From positions 186,001 through 250,000 of the forward strand of contig JBBFLD010000006.1 in the NCBI GenBank assembly GCA_037481715.1: a stretch of DNA of 64,000 bases, given 5' to 3'. Shown here piece by piece: positions 27,478 to 36,709 of this stretch. Below the pieces are notes generated by a model. It saw only the letters and a list, made by a program, of their open reading frames with translations. It did no database searches and was not told the origin of the DNA. This DNA comes from Rosettibacter sp037481715. GTDB lineage: Bacteria > Bacteroidota > Ignavibacteria > Ignavibacteriales > Melioribacteraceae. A program made the position numbers and the translations under genes. The stretch's first letter is position 1, and each line of letters begins with the position of its first letter.

Positions 27478-28815
27478 TTATTTCCAAATTTTATCTAATA
27501 ATCCAATCGACTTCAATAAAGCCAATTGACTTACATTGTAATTATAAATTCCCTGAAGATAATCGCTTTTACTTTTAGTGTAGAGCAATTGTGAATTCAA
27601 CACATCAAGCTGATTACTCATCCCCTGTGAATAAAGTAAATTTGATATTCGAAGACTTTCTTTATATTGTTCCATTGCATCTTTAAGACTTTGCAAATTT
27701 TTTGAGGCTTCAACATAATTGTAAAAACTTTGTTCAATATCCAAATCAACAGCATATTGTGTTTGTTTCAATAGTAAATCCATTTGCTCTGTTTTGATTT
27801 TTGCAATTTGATAGTCAAGAATTTTTTTCCCGCCTTCGAACAGCGGCCATGTTACAGAAAGAGTTAATGATTTTGACCTTATGTAATCACTCCGAGTAAC
27901 TTTAGAATTTTCCATAGGTGCGGTTTGGTCAACACTTGCAGTTATTGCAACAGTTGGAGTAAAATTACCGAGTGCAATTTTTTCGCCAACTTTTGCCACT
28001 TCCTTTTGATATTTCAATGCTTTAATATCATTCCTATTTTCTTTTGAAACAGCTTTTAATTCATCTAAAGAAATTTTCCCATATTCATTAAGAAAATCTA
28101 TTTTATCAAGACTATCGGTAACAACAAGTGAATCAGAAAGAGGTATATTTAATAAACTTTTTAATCTTTGTATTGCAAGTTTTTTATTTGAAAGAGCAGA
28201 TTCATAGACCGGAAGTGTTGATGAGTATTGTGCTTTTGCTCTTTGTAAATCGAGTTCAGTTGCAGTTCCGGCATTATAAAATTTTTCTACCTGTTCTAAA
28301 TTTTGTTTTGCAACATTAATTGCTTCCTGAGCTGTTTTGCACATTTCATCTGCAAGTATAATTGCATAATATGCCTGCATTGAATTTAGAACTGTTTCCT
28401 CTTCTTTCCCTTCCAATTCTTCTTTCAAAGATTTCTTAATACTTTTTTGAATATCATAATTTAACCATCTGCTTCCGCCAGTAAAAATTGGAAATGTAAG
28501 ATTGAAAGAATGCTGGAAATTATAAGGAGTTCCTACAACAAATCTTTGTCCCATAAAAACAAATACAGGTAATTCAATATTTTTTTGAGCAATGCCTTGA
28601 TAAGTTAAAGAGGGAAGAAAATAGGAAAGAGATTTCCATGTTTCTAAGTTTTGAATATCATAATCCATTGATTTTGATTTCAATGAAAGATTATCTTTTA
28701 AGGAAATATCGACTACATTTTTCCATGATAGATAAATTATTCTTTTATCATTCTGTCCATAGATAAAAGCAGAAAAAAGAATAATAAACATTAATAAAAA
28801 TTTCTTGCGCATCAT
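27478..28815 (-). CDS. TolC-family outer-membrane efflux protein
   Basis: 445 residues with a Sec signal peptide (MMRKKFLLMFIILFSAFIYGQ). The two tandem repeats of outer-membrane efflux proteins are visible as long amphipathic helices rich in Gln, Asn and Leu, for example NVAKQNLEQVEKFYNAGTATELDLQRAKAQYSSTLP and RISNLLYSQGMSNQLDVLNSQLLYTKSKSDYLQGIYNYN. It forms the outer-membrane channel of the RND pump in this operon. An AGAGG ribosome-binding site precedes two consecutive ATG codons. The MFP gene follows at a short distance. Confidence 0.93.
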   Translation of the reverse strand: MMRKKFLLMFIILFSAFIYGQNDKRIIYLSWKNVVDISLKDNLSLKSKSMDYDIQNLETWKSLSYFLPSLTYQGIAQKNIELPVFVFMGQRFVVGTPYNFQHSFNLTFPIFTGGSRWLNYDIQKSIKKSLKEELEGKEEETVLNSMQAYYAIILADEMCKTAQEAINVAKQNLEQVEKFYNAGTATELDLQRAKAQYSSTLPVYESALSNKKLAIQRLKSLLNIPLSDSLVVTDSLDKIDFLNEYGKISLDELKAVSKENRNDIKALKYQKEVAKVGEKIALGNFTPTVAITASVDQTAPMENSKVTRSDYIRSKSLTLSVTWPLFEGGKKILDYQIAKIKTEQMDLLLKQTQYAVDLDIEQSFYNYVEASKNLQSLKDAMEQYKESLRISNLLYSQGMSNQLDVLNSQLLYTKSKSDYLQGIYNYNVSQLALLKSIGLLDKIWK

Positions 28816-28907
28816 ATTAATTACCTCTTTGAATCAATTTGCAAAAAGATTTTTAGTATTGTCTCAATAGACGTTTTAATTTTAGAAAAAGTTACCCTGA
28901 AAAATTC

Positions 28908-29510
28908 TTAATCTTTAATTTCCTTATAAAAATTATTCCAGAGTTTTAGCATTTCCTTGTCTACATTATTTAAATTACCTTCGAGCAAAAGACGTAATGC
29001 AATCCCATCATTTGAATATATGAACATACGAGCTATCTGTTCATCAGTCATCGGAGAAGAGAATTCCTTCTTACTGCGTGCAATTTTTATGATTTTAATC
29101 CATGCATTCAATTCTTCTTTTTGTGCTTTCTTAATTTTCTCCTGAAAACCAGGGAATAATTTCATTGCATCGAACATAATTGTAATATAATTGATATTTA
29201 TTGCCTTATCAGAATCAAGTATTTCATTTTTGAGTTCTGTCAATATTTTTTTAATCTGTTTTACATAGTCATGGTAAAATTCCCATAGTGAATTATGTGA
29301 TAGTTTTTTGTAATCTATCTGCATCCTTTCAAAATAATAAGTATTTATTACTTCGATGAATAATTGTTCTTTACTCGGGAAATAATGATAAAATCCACCC
29401 TTTGATAATTTGGTTTCTCTTACAATATCCCTCATTGTAACTTCTTTAAAACTTTTTTGAAGAAACAGTTTGAAAGCTGTTTTTAAAATATGTTCTTTTG
29501 TATTTAACAT
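28908..29510 (-). CDS. TetR-family regulator of the efflux operon
   Basis: 200 residues. The N-terminal HTH (ILKTAFKLFLQKSFKEVTMRDIVRETKLSKGGFYHYFPSKEQLF) is a classical TetR DNA-binding domain. The C-terminal helical part is the ligand/dimer domain and is not family-diagnostic. I chose the ATG at 29510 rather than the longer frame from 29561, because an operator-like palindrome sits directly upstream of it and would otherwise be coding. It is the first gene of the tetR-tolC-MFP-RND operon, so it should repress itself and the pump. Confidence 0.92.
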   Translation of the reverse strand: MLNTKEHILKTAFKLFLQKSFKEVTMRDIVRETKLSKGGFYHYFPSKEQLFIEVINTYYFERMQIDYKKLSHNSLWEFYHDYVKQIKKILTELKNEILDSDKAININYITIMFDAMKLFPGFQEKIKKAQKEELNAWIKIIKIARSKKEFSSPMTDEQIARMFIYSNDGIALRLLLEGNLNNVDKEMLKLWNNFYKEIKD

Positions 29511-29528
29511 ATACCGACCGTTTGGTAT
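29511..29528. promoter_or_regulatory. Probable TetR operator
   Basis: The 18-bp sequence ATACCGACCGTTTGGTAT is an imperfect palindrome with 7 of 9 bases matching between half-sites. The TACC-GACC-GTxxGGTA pattern is the classical core of TetR-family operators. It abuts the ATG of the tetR gene. Binding would block the single promoter that must serve the whole operon. Confidence 0.7.
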
Positions 29529-29776
29529 GGATAAAAATACAAAAAATATTTTTGATTGCAAATCATCTGTGCTTTATTCCCGAATGATTATAATTCAATT
29601 ATTAACCTAACAATTAATTCATACTTAATTAACTGCATTATATTATTATAATCTTGAAAATTTTTACAACCAAAAGTTCAATCTCTCAATTAAAATATTC
29701 AGCAATAATTCTAAGCTTGTTTTTTATTCTTATACTTTGCTTTTTTACAAGCCATTTAATTTATTTTTGATTAGAT

Positions 29777-30652
29777 ATGAATTCAAAAAGTTATAAAAGT
29801 GCATTAAAACCATTAACTTCTGTTGTTATCTGGGGTGGGTCTTTTATAGCCACAAAATTTTTATTAAATGAGCTTGAGCCACTTTTAATAATTTTAATTA
29901 GACAGATTCTTGCTGTTTTATTCTTATCTGTTATTGCAATTCAACAAAAGAAAAGCTTTGCAATTAATCTTCACGACCACACTTATATTTTTATTCTCTC
30001 TTTAATTGCAACATTTCATCTATGGATTCAACTTAATGGTTTGAAACATACAACTGCATCTAACACTGGCTGGATAATTGGCATTACTCCTGTTTTTATG
30101 ACAATTCTTGGAATAATCTTCTTCAAAGAAAAAATAACATTTACTCAATTTATTGGAATTTTGATTTCTTTTACTGGATTAATTTTATTGATAAGCAAAG
30201 GGAATATTTCTTCAATAGATTTTATTTCTAACAAAGGAGATTTTCTAATTCTTGCAAGTTCATTTACATGGAGTATTTATTCTTTTGTTAATAAAAAAAT
30301 TTCTGTTCATTATTCTCCATTGATGACAATTCTTTATTTATTCTTAATGATGTCCATCATTCTTGTTCCTTTTACAATTAATTCAAAAAATATTAATTCA
30401 CTTTTTCAACTTTCAGCATTAAGCTGGTCTGCATTAATCTTTTTAGGAATTTTTTGTTCTGGCTTAGCTTACGTGCTTTGGGCACAAGCAATGAGTGAAA
30501 TGGAATCATCAAAAGTGGGGGCATTTCTTTACATTGAACCTTTTGTTACTGTTTTTACAGCATGGATATTCCTTAAAGAAGAAATTTCTTTTTTTACTTT
30601 GTTCAGTGGAATTGTTATTATTATTGGGGTGATACTTGTTAATCGAAAATAA
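29777..30652 (+). CDS. EamA-family (DMT) transporter
   Basis: 291 residues with ten hydrophobic segments in two halves, the usual layout of drug/metabolite exporters of the EamA family. Family signatures are present: VVIWGGSFIATKFLLNELEPLLIILIRQILAVL near the start and SGLAYVLWAQAMSEMESSKVGAFLYIEPFVTVFTAWIFLKEE near the end. The substrate cannot be read. It is divergent from the efflux operon across 248 bp of AT-rich DNA without an ORF. Confidence 0.9.
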   Translation: MNSKSYKSALKPLTSVVIWGGSFIATKFLLNELEPLLIILIRQILAVLFLSVIAIQQKKSFAINLHDHTYIFILSLIATFHLWIQLNGLKHTTASNTGWIIGITPVFMTILGIIFFKEKITFTQFIGILISFTGLILLISKGNISSIDFISNKGDFLILASSFTWSIYSFVNKKISVHYSPLMTILYLFLMMSIILVPFTINSKNINSLFQLSALSWSALIFLGIFCSGLAYVLWAQAMSEMESSKVGAFLYIEPFVTVFTAWIFLKEEISFFTLFSGIVIIIGVILVNRK

Positions 30653-30711
30653 TTTTTGAAAAATTGGATTCATAAAAAATCTTGCCTTTCAAAAAATATT
30701 TTGAGGGAAAA

Positions 30712-31245
30712 ATGAAAACGAAAAAGTCGAACAACTCATTAATCCCAATTGACAGTATCATTAATAAAATTCTTGTTATAAGAAATCAAAAAGTAATTTT
30801 AGACAGAGATTTAGCCGTTTTATATGGCGTTGAAACCCGGGCATTAAAACAAGCTGTCCGAAGAAACATTAAAAGATTTCCAGAAGATTTTATGTTTATA
30901 CTTACACAAAAGGAAATAGACCAAATGGTGTCACAATCTGTGATACCATCCAAAAGTTATTTTGGCGGTGCAAATCCTATGGCATTTACAGAACAAGGTG
31001 TAGCAATGCTTTCTTCTGTATTAAACAGCGAAAGAGCAATTGAGGTAAATATTTTAATCATGCGAGCATTTGTAAAATTGAGAGAAATTATTTCATCTCA
31101 CGAAAAAGTTCTTGAAAAACTAAAAGAACTGGAAGCGAAGCTTAAAGAACATGATGAACAGATAATCCAAATAATTCAGGTCATTAATCAATTAATCTCC
31201 CCGCCACAAAAATCTACTAAAAAAATTGGATTTTCAATTGATTAA
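30712..31245 (+). CDS. ORF6N-domain protein
   Basis: 177 residues. The ORF6N DNA-binding domain is clear: ILVIRNQKVILDRDLAVLYGVETRALKQAVRRNIKRFPEDFMFIL, then GGANPMAFTEQGVAMLSSVLNSERAIEVNILIMRAF. A C-terminal coiled coil (about 125-160, LEKLKELEAKLKEHDEQIIQIIQ) probably makes it oligomeric. The family occurs in phages as antirepressors and in many bacterial chromosomes as orphans. I chose the ATG at 30712, preceded by GAGGG at 30703-30707, over the TTG at 30682. No other phage gene is near. Confidence 0.85.
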   Translation: MKTKKSNNSLIPIDSIINKILVIRNQKVILDRDLAVLYGVETRALKQAVRRNIKRFPEDFMFILTQKEIDQMVSQSVIPSKSYFGGANPMAFTEQGVAMLSSVLNSERAIEVNILIMRAFVKLREIISSHEKVLEKLKELEAKLKEHDEQIIQIIQVINQLISPPQKSTKKIGFSID

Positions 31246-31283
31246 AAATTATCACATATTAAATATGAGCCGAGAGATATAAT

Positions 31284-33002
31284 ATGAAATCAATTCATTT
31301 CTTAACAATTATTTTATTGTCATTTTTCTTAATAAAATGTGAGAATAAAATCATGGACGAACAAGCAGACTTAGTTCTAATCAATGGAAATGTTGTTACA
31401 ATGGATGATTCAAAAATGTATGCAGAAGCAGTAGCTATTAAAGAAAATAAAATATTGTTTGTTGGTTCCAATGATGAAATAGAAAATTTAATTGGTGATT
31501 CAACTGAAGTGATTGACCTTAATGGTAAATTTGTTATGCCTGGTTTTATAGAAAGTCATGCTCATTTAATAGGATTAGCCGAATCATTAATTAACATTGA
31601 TCTAAGAAATGCTAAAAGCTGGGACGAGATTGTAACAAAAATTTCACATGCAGCTAAAAATGCAAAACCTGGTGAATGGATAATTGGAAGGGGATGGCAT
31701 CAGGAAAAATTTCAGACCGTTCCTCAACCAAATGTAAATGGCTATCCTGTTCATTATAAATTGAGTAAAGCTACACCAAATAATCCGGTCCTTTTATATC
31801 ATGCAAGCGGACATGCAATACTTGTCAATGCAAAAGCAATGGAATTAGCTGGAGTAAATAAGAATACAAAAAATCCCGAAGGAGGAACAATTGTTCGAGA
31901 TAATGATAGAAACCCAATCGGCATATTTGAAGAAAATGCAGAAAATTTAATTACAAAAATCTATGAAGAACATTTAAACAAAAGGTCAAAAAAAGAAATC
32001 TTTCTTGATTATGAAAAGAAAATAAAACTTGCTGCAGATGAATGTATAAAAAATGGAATTACATCTTTTCATGATGCTGGAGAAAGTTTTGAAATTATTG
32101 ACCAATTAAAACAACTTGTTGATTCTTCAAAAATTCCCGTTCGTTTATATGTGATGATAAACGAGCCAGTTCATAAATTGAAAAGCTCCAGATTACAGGA
32201 TTATAGAATTATCAGCTTTGCAGATAATCATCTTACAGTTCGTTCAATAAAAATGTATGTTGATGGTGCACTTGGTTCAAGAGGTGCATGGCTGCTTGAA
32301 CCTTATTCTGATTTGAAAAATCATTACGGCTCAAATGTAACTCCAGTTGAAGACTTAGAGGAAATTTGTGAACTTGCAATTAATAATGGATTTCAAATTT
32401 GTATTCATGCAATTGGTGACAGAGGGAATCATGAAGTACTAAATCTTTACGAAAAGATTTTTAAAAAATATCCTGATAAAAAAAATTTAAGATGGAGAAT
32501 TGAACATGCTCAGCATTTATCAAATGAAGATGTAAAAAGATTTTTTCAACTTGGTGTTGTTGCAGCAATGCAGGGAATTCATTGTACTTCAGATGCTCCA
32601 TTTGTAATAGAAAGACTTGGAGAAAAAAGAGCCAAAGAAGGTGCCTACGTCTGGCGTAAATTAATTGATAATGGAACTATCATTTGCAATGGAACAGATG
32701 CTCCAGTAGAAGAGATTAACCCGATTAAGAATTTTTATGCAACCGTAACAAGAAAAACAAATAATGGAAATTATTTTTATCCAGAACAAAAAATGACAAG
32801 GCTTGAAGCATTAAAATCTTACACTGTCAATGGTGCAATAGCATCTTTCCAGGAAAATTTGTTAGGAACAATAACTAAAGGAAAATATGCTGATATTGTT
32901 GTTCTTTCTAATGACTTACTGAATTGTGCTGATGAAGAAATTTTATCAACAAAAATTTTATATACAATCATTGATGGTAAAGTCTATTTCAAAGCAAATT
33001 AA
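31284..33002 (+). CDS. Amidohydrolase_3 family lipoprotein (YtcJ-like)
   Basis: 572 residues with a lipoprotein signal (FFLIK-Cys19). The amidohydrolase TIM barrel has the metal-binding His pair in FIESHAHLIG, the family segment IIGRGWHQEKF, the C-terminal metal His in IHAIGDRGNHEV and the IEHAQHL motif. The terminal GKYADIVVLSNDLL is the composite beta-sandwich. Members hydrolyse exocyclic amide or ester bonds. The substrate is unknown. It precedes an M28 peptidase gene by 18 nt, so the pair may share a transcript. Confidence 0.9.
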   Translation: MKSIHFLTIILLSFFLIKCENKIMDEQADLVLINGNVVTMDDSKMYAEAVAIKENKILFVGSNDEIENLIGDSTEVIDLNGKFVMPGFIESHAHLIGLAESLINIDLRNAKSWDEIVTKISHAAKNAKPGEWIIGRGWHQEKFQTVPQPNVNGYPVHYKLSKATPNNPVLLYHASGHAILVNAKAMELAGVNKNTKNPEGGTIVRDNDRNPIGIFEENAENLITKIYEEHLNKRSKKEIFLDYEKKIKLAADECIKNGITSFHDAGESFEIIDQLKQLVDSSKIPVRLYVMINEPVHKLKSSRLQDYRIISFADNHLTVRSIKMYVDGALGSRGAWLLEPYSDLKNHYGSNVTPVEDLEEICELAINNGFQICIHAIGDRGNHEVLNLYEKIFKKYPDKKNLRWRIEHAQHLSNEDVKRFFQLGVVAAMQGIHCTSDAPFVIERLGEKRAKEGAYVWRKLIDNGTIICNGTDAPVEEINPIKNFYATVTRKTNNGNYFYPEQKMTRLEALKSYTVNGAIASFQENLLGTITKGKYADIVVLSNDLLNCADEEILSTKILYTIIDGKVYFKAN

Positions 33003-33020
33003 AAAAAAAAGGAAATAATC

Positions 33021-34403
33021 ATGAACAGAACAATGAAAATTTTCTTTTCATTAATCTTATTTTTACCAATAATAAATTACAGAGCACAAACAGTAATTCA
33101 GGATAGGGATAATAAAATTTCTGAAATGATAAACGAGATTTCTTCCGAAAATCTTGAAAGGATTGTAAAAACACTTGTTTCATTTAAAACACGACACTCT
33201 TTGAGTACTCAAAACGATGATAAAGTTGGCATCGGTGCAGCCGCACGATGGATTAAATCACAATTTGATGAATATGCAAAATATGCAAATGGACGTTTAA
33301 TAACTGAAATTGACTATTTCGAAGTTGAACCAGATGAAAGAAGAATTAATAGAAAAGTAAATCTCATGAATGTGATGGCAATTTTGAAAGGAACAAATTC
33401 AAATGATGATAGAGTATTTATAGTTGGTGCTCATTTTGATTCAAGAGCAGAAGATATTATGGATAGTGTAATTGATGCGCCCGGTGCAAATGATGATTTG
33501 TCCGGTGTTGCAGCTGTAATGGAGCTTGCAAGAATTATGTCTAAAAGAGAATTTCCTTCAACTATAATTTTTGCGGCTTTCTCAGGAGAAGAGCAGGGAT
33601 TATATGGCTCCACACATTTAGCAAAAAGAGTAAAAGAAAATAAAATTACAGGGATACAAAATTGTAACTTAATTGCAATGTTAAATAATGATATGATAGG
33701 AAATACACTTTCAAGCGAAACATTATTAAGAGATAATATTCATGTTCGAGTATTTAGTGAAAACATTCCCGCAAATGAATCCCCTGAAGATGAAAGAATA
33801 AGAAAATTATCCGGTTCCGAATACGATGGAAAATCAAGACAATTAGCAAGATACATCAAAGAAATTGGCGAGCGTTATGTTGACCAAATTCAAGTTAAAT
33901 TAATTTTTAGAAGTGACAGATTTTTGCGCGGTGGAGACCATACTCCATTTAATCGTCTTGGCTATGCAGCAGTTCGTTTTTGTGAAATGAATGAAAATTA
34001 TGACCATCAGCATCAAAATGTAAGAATTGAAAACGGCAAGCAATACGGTGATTTGCCTGAATTCATTGATTTTGAATATGCTCGTAAAATTACAGCCATT
34101 AATTGTGCTGTTCTTGCTAATTTAGCATTAGCTCCTTCTTCACCTGAAAATGTTATTATAGATGTAAAAGAATTAACTAATAAAACTAAACTTCAATGGT
34201 CATTACCTTCAAAAGGTAAAAAGCCTTTTGGTTATTATGTTTTAATGAGAGAAACATATCAGCCATTTTGGGAGAAAAAATTTTTTGTGAAAGATACAAG
34301 TATTCTTTTGCCTTATTCAAAAGACAATTATTTCTTTGCCGTTCAATCTGTAGATGAAGAAGGACACGAAAGTTTGCCGGTTTTCCCTGTTCCACAAAGA
34401 TGA
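33021..34403 (+). CDS. Secreted M28-family zinc metallopeptidase
   Basis: 460 residues with a Sec signal peptide (about residues 5-23). The M28 catalytic set is visible: GAHFDSRA (zinc His), GANDDLSGVAA (bridging Asp), SGEEQGLYGS (catalytic/zinc Glu pair), NNDMIG (zinc Asp) and a final His in GGDHTPFNRLG. A fibronectin-III-like C-terminal segment follows (PENVIIDVKELTNKTKLQWSLPSKGKKPFGYYVLMRE). It should act as an exported aminopeptidase-type enzyme. Confidence 0.92.
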   Translation: MNRTMKIFFSLILFLPIINYRAQTVIQDRDNKISEMINEISSENLERIVKTLVSFKTRHSLSTQNDDKVGIGAAARWIKSQFDEYAKYANGRLITEIDYFEVEPDERRINRKVNLMNVMAILKGTNSNDDRVFIVGAHFDSRAEDIMDSVIDAPGANDDLSGVAAVMELARIMSKREFPSTIIFAAFSGEEQGLYGSTHLAKRVKENKITGIQNCNLIAMLNNDMIGNTLSSETLLRDNIHVRVFSENIPANESPEDERIRKLSGSEYDGKSRQLARYIKEIGERYVDQIQVKLIFRSDRFLRGGDHTPFNRLGYAAVRFCEMNENYDHQHQNVRIENGKQYGDLPEFIDFEYARKITAINCAVLANLALAPSSPENVIIDVKELTNKTKLQWSLPSKGKKPFGYYVLMRETYQPFWEKKFFVKDTSILLPYSKDNYFFAVQSVDEEGHESLPVFPVPQR

Positions 34404-34547
34404 ATAAATCTTACAAAAATTATAATTAGATTCTTAATTGTTATTTTTGAATTAGTATTTTAGAACTAATAATTCATCATAATCGTTTTTATTTGAAAAT
34501 CTCTTCATCTTGTAGATAAAAATGAAAAAAATTTTGCGAGGCATAAA

Positions 34548-35393
34548 ATGAAAAAAAAATATTTGTTTATATTTCTTTTATTGATTGCAACCACACTCTT
34601 TGCACAAATTGATTTGCCGCGTTTAAGTCCAAAAGCATCTGTATCTCAAACCATCGGCTATACTGTAATTTCAATTGAATATTCAAGACCCGGAGTAAAA
34701 GGAAGAAAAATTTGGGGCGGACTTGTTCCTTACAACAAAGTCTGGAGAACCGGCGCTAATGAATCAACAAGAATTCAATTTACTACAGATGTAATCATTG
34801 AAGGAAATAAAATTCCAGCTGGAATCTACTCATTATATACAATTCCAGAAGAAAATGAATGGACTGTAATTATTAACAAAGCATTAACATGGGGAATAAA
34901 TTATTTCCCAGAACAAGATTTACTTCGTTTCAAAGTAAAACCACAAAGTGCACCATTTACAGAAAGACTTTTATTTACAATTCCTGAATTAACTGATTCT
35001 TCATGCAGTGTCGTTATGAATTGGGAAAATTTACAAATATCATTCAATGTTGAAGTTGAACTTACAAAACAGGTTTATCCAAAAATAAAAGAAGCAATAG
35101 CAAATGCTAAAGAAGATAACTGGCAGATATACGTTGTTGCTGCAAATTATGCTGCAGAAAAAGAAGTGTTTTTGGATGAGGCATTTCAATGGATTGACAA
35201 AGCTCTTTCCATGTCGAAAAATTTTAATTGTTATTTTACAAAAGCAAAATTGTATGCAAGGAAAAATAATTTTATTGAAGCAATGAAGATGATTGAACGT
35301 TGCCGCGAAGCAGGAAGAAATGATGAAGATTTTCAAAATCGACAAATAGAAATTGACATGTTTGAAAAACAGATTCGTGAAAAGATAAAATAA
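34548..35393 (+). CDS. DUF2911 family exported protein
   Basis: 281 residues with a Sec signal peptide (MKKKYLFIFLLLIATTLFAQ). The DUF2911 core is clear: ASVSQTIGYTVISIEYSRPGVKGRKIWGGLVPYNKVWRTGANESTRIQF, then IPAGIYSLYTIPEENEWTVIINKALTWG. A helical, TPR-like C-terminal part (about 190-275, YAAEKEVFLDEAFQWIDKAL) follows. The function of the family is not known. It stands upstream of ispH by 19 nt. Confidence 0.88.
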   Translation: MKKKYLFIFLLLIATTLFAQIDLPRLSPKASVSQTIGYTVISIEYSRPGVKGRKIWGGLVPYNKVWRTGANESTRIQFTTDVIIEGNKIPAGIYSLYTIPEENEWTVIINKALTWGINYFPEQDLLRFKVKPQSAPFTERLLFTIPELTDSSCSVVMNWENLQISFNVEVELTKQVYPKIKEAIANAKEDNWQIYVVAANYAAEKEVFLDEAFQWIDKALSMSKNFNCYFTKAKLYARKNNFIEAMKMIERCREAGRNDEDFQNRQIEIDMFEKQIREKIK

Positions 35394-35412
35394 ATTTTGA
35401 AAAATCAGAGCA

Positions 35413-36630
35413 ATGAAAAAATTTGATATTCCGGAATTTTATCGCAGTCCAATTATATCACGTATCAAAGAAATTAGAAAACTCGAAGACCAGCGAAAAA
35501 AAGATTTTACTCCAACAAAATTAGATTTTGGTCCCGTTGAATTTTTGATTGCACGACATTTCGGATTTTGTTACGGGGTTGAAAATGCAATTGAAATTGC
35601 TTACAGAACAATCGAAAATAATCCGGGTAAAAGAATTTTTCTGCTAAGTGAAATGATTCATAATCCTCATGTTAATCATGATTTAAGGAGTCGTGGCATT
35701 CAATTTATTATGGATAATTATGGAAATCATTTTGTTGATTGGGATGAGATTAATTCTGATGATATAGTTATTATTCCAGCATTTGGAACTACAATTGAAA
35801 TAGAAAATCTGCTTAAAGAAAAAGGAATAGATACACTAAGTTACAACACAACCTGTCCATTTGTAGAAAAAGTATGGAATCGTGCAGAAGCATTGGGTAA
35901 ACAAAATTATACAATTATTATACACGGCAAAGCAAAGCATGAAGAGACAAGAGCAACATTTTCGCACACTATACAAAACTCACCTTCTGTGATTATAAGA
36001 AATATTGAGGAAGCAAAATTTTTATCTGAAATAATTTTAGGTCTTAAATCTGAAGAGGAATTTTATTCTTTCTTCGAAGGGAAATATTCTCCTAATTTTA
36101 ATGTTCACAAAGATTTAAATCGAATTGGGGTAGTTAATCAAACAACAATGCTGGCAAGCGAAACACAGGCAATTGCCGATTTACTGAAAGATACAATGAT
36201 AAAAAAATTTGGTTTTGAAAATTTGAAAGAACACTTTGCAGATACACGAGATACACTCTGTTATGCAACAAACGACAATCAGTCTGCTACATTAGCTTTA
36301 ACAAAAGAAGAAGCTGATTTTGCAATTGTTGTTGGCGGTTACAACAGTTCAAATACTTCGCATCTTGCTGAATTGTTAGAACAAAAGTTCAGAACATATT
36401 TAATTTCAGATGAATCAAAAATAATCTCCAATAAAAAAATTTCTCATTACGATATCCATCTTCATCAAGAAATTGAAACAGAAAATTATATCCCTGAAAA
36501 AGAAAAAATAAGAATTGCAATTACAAGCGGGGCATCGTGTCCAGATTCAATTGTTGATAATGTCTTAAATAAACTATTATCATTTTTCGAGAACACAAAA
36601 AATTTAGAAGAAGCACTGCAAGCATTGTAA
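35413..36630 (+). CDS. ispH: 4-hydroxy-3-methylbut-2-enyl diphosphate reductase, long plant/cyanobacterial type
   Basis: 405 residues, longer than the usual bacterial IspH of about 290-320. The three cysteines that hold the [4Fe-4S] cluster are at Cys53 (FGFCYGVENA), Cys148 (TTCPFVEKVW) and Cys283 (DTLCYATNDNQ). The segments HNPHVNHDL, IIIHGKAKHEETRAT, VVNQTTML and GGYNSSNTSHL match the plant/cyanobacterial subtype by eye. It catalyses the last step of the MEP isoprenoid pathway, giving IPP and DMAPP. This is the only MEP gene in the window. Confidence 0.93.
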   Translation: MKKFDIPEFYRSPIISRIKEIRKLEDQRKKDFTPTKLDFGPVEFLIARHFGFCYGVENAIEIAYRTIENNPGKRIFLLSEMIHNPHVNHDLRSRGIQFIMDNYGNHFVDWDEINSDDIVIIPAFGTTIEIENLLKEKGIDTLSYNTTCPFVEKVWNRAEALGKQNYTIIIHGKAKHEETRATFSHTIQNSPSVIIRNIEEAKFLSEIILGLKSEEEFYSFFEGKYSPNFNVHKDLNRIGVVNQTTMLASETQAIADLLKDTMIKKFGFENLKEHFADTRDTLCYATNDNQSATLALTKEEADFAIVVGGYNSSNTSHLAELLEQKFRTYLISDESKIISNKKISHYDIHLHQEIETENYIPEKEKIRIAITSGASCPDSIVDNVLNKLLSFFENTKNLEEALQAL

Positions 36631-36709
36631 TCTTATTCTTTATAATCTTGCAATTTTGCAATCTTTCCAATATGAATGCCTGTGATATAATTTTGTAATA
36701 TTTGGTTAT

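Noticed and set aside
29511..29561. Longer N-terminus for the TetR regulator starting at 29561
   Set aside because: It would make the operator palindrome coding and adds a hydrophobic tail not seen in TetR proteins. The start at 29510 fits the family better.
34449..34470. Short inverted repeat ATTAGT/ACTAAT upstream of the DUF2911 gene
   Set aside because: Only 6 bp in a very AT-rich gap, within chance expectation.
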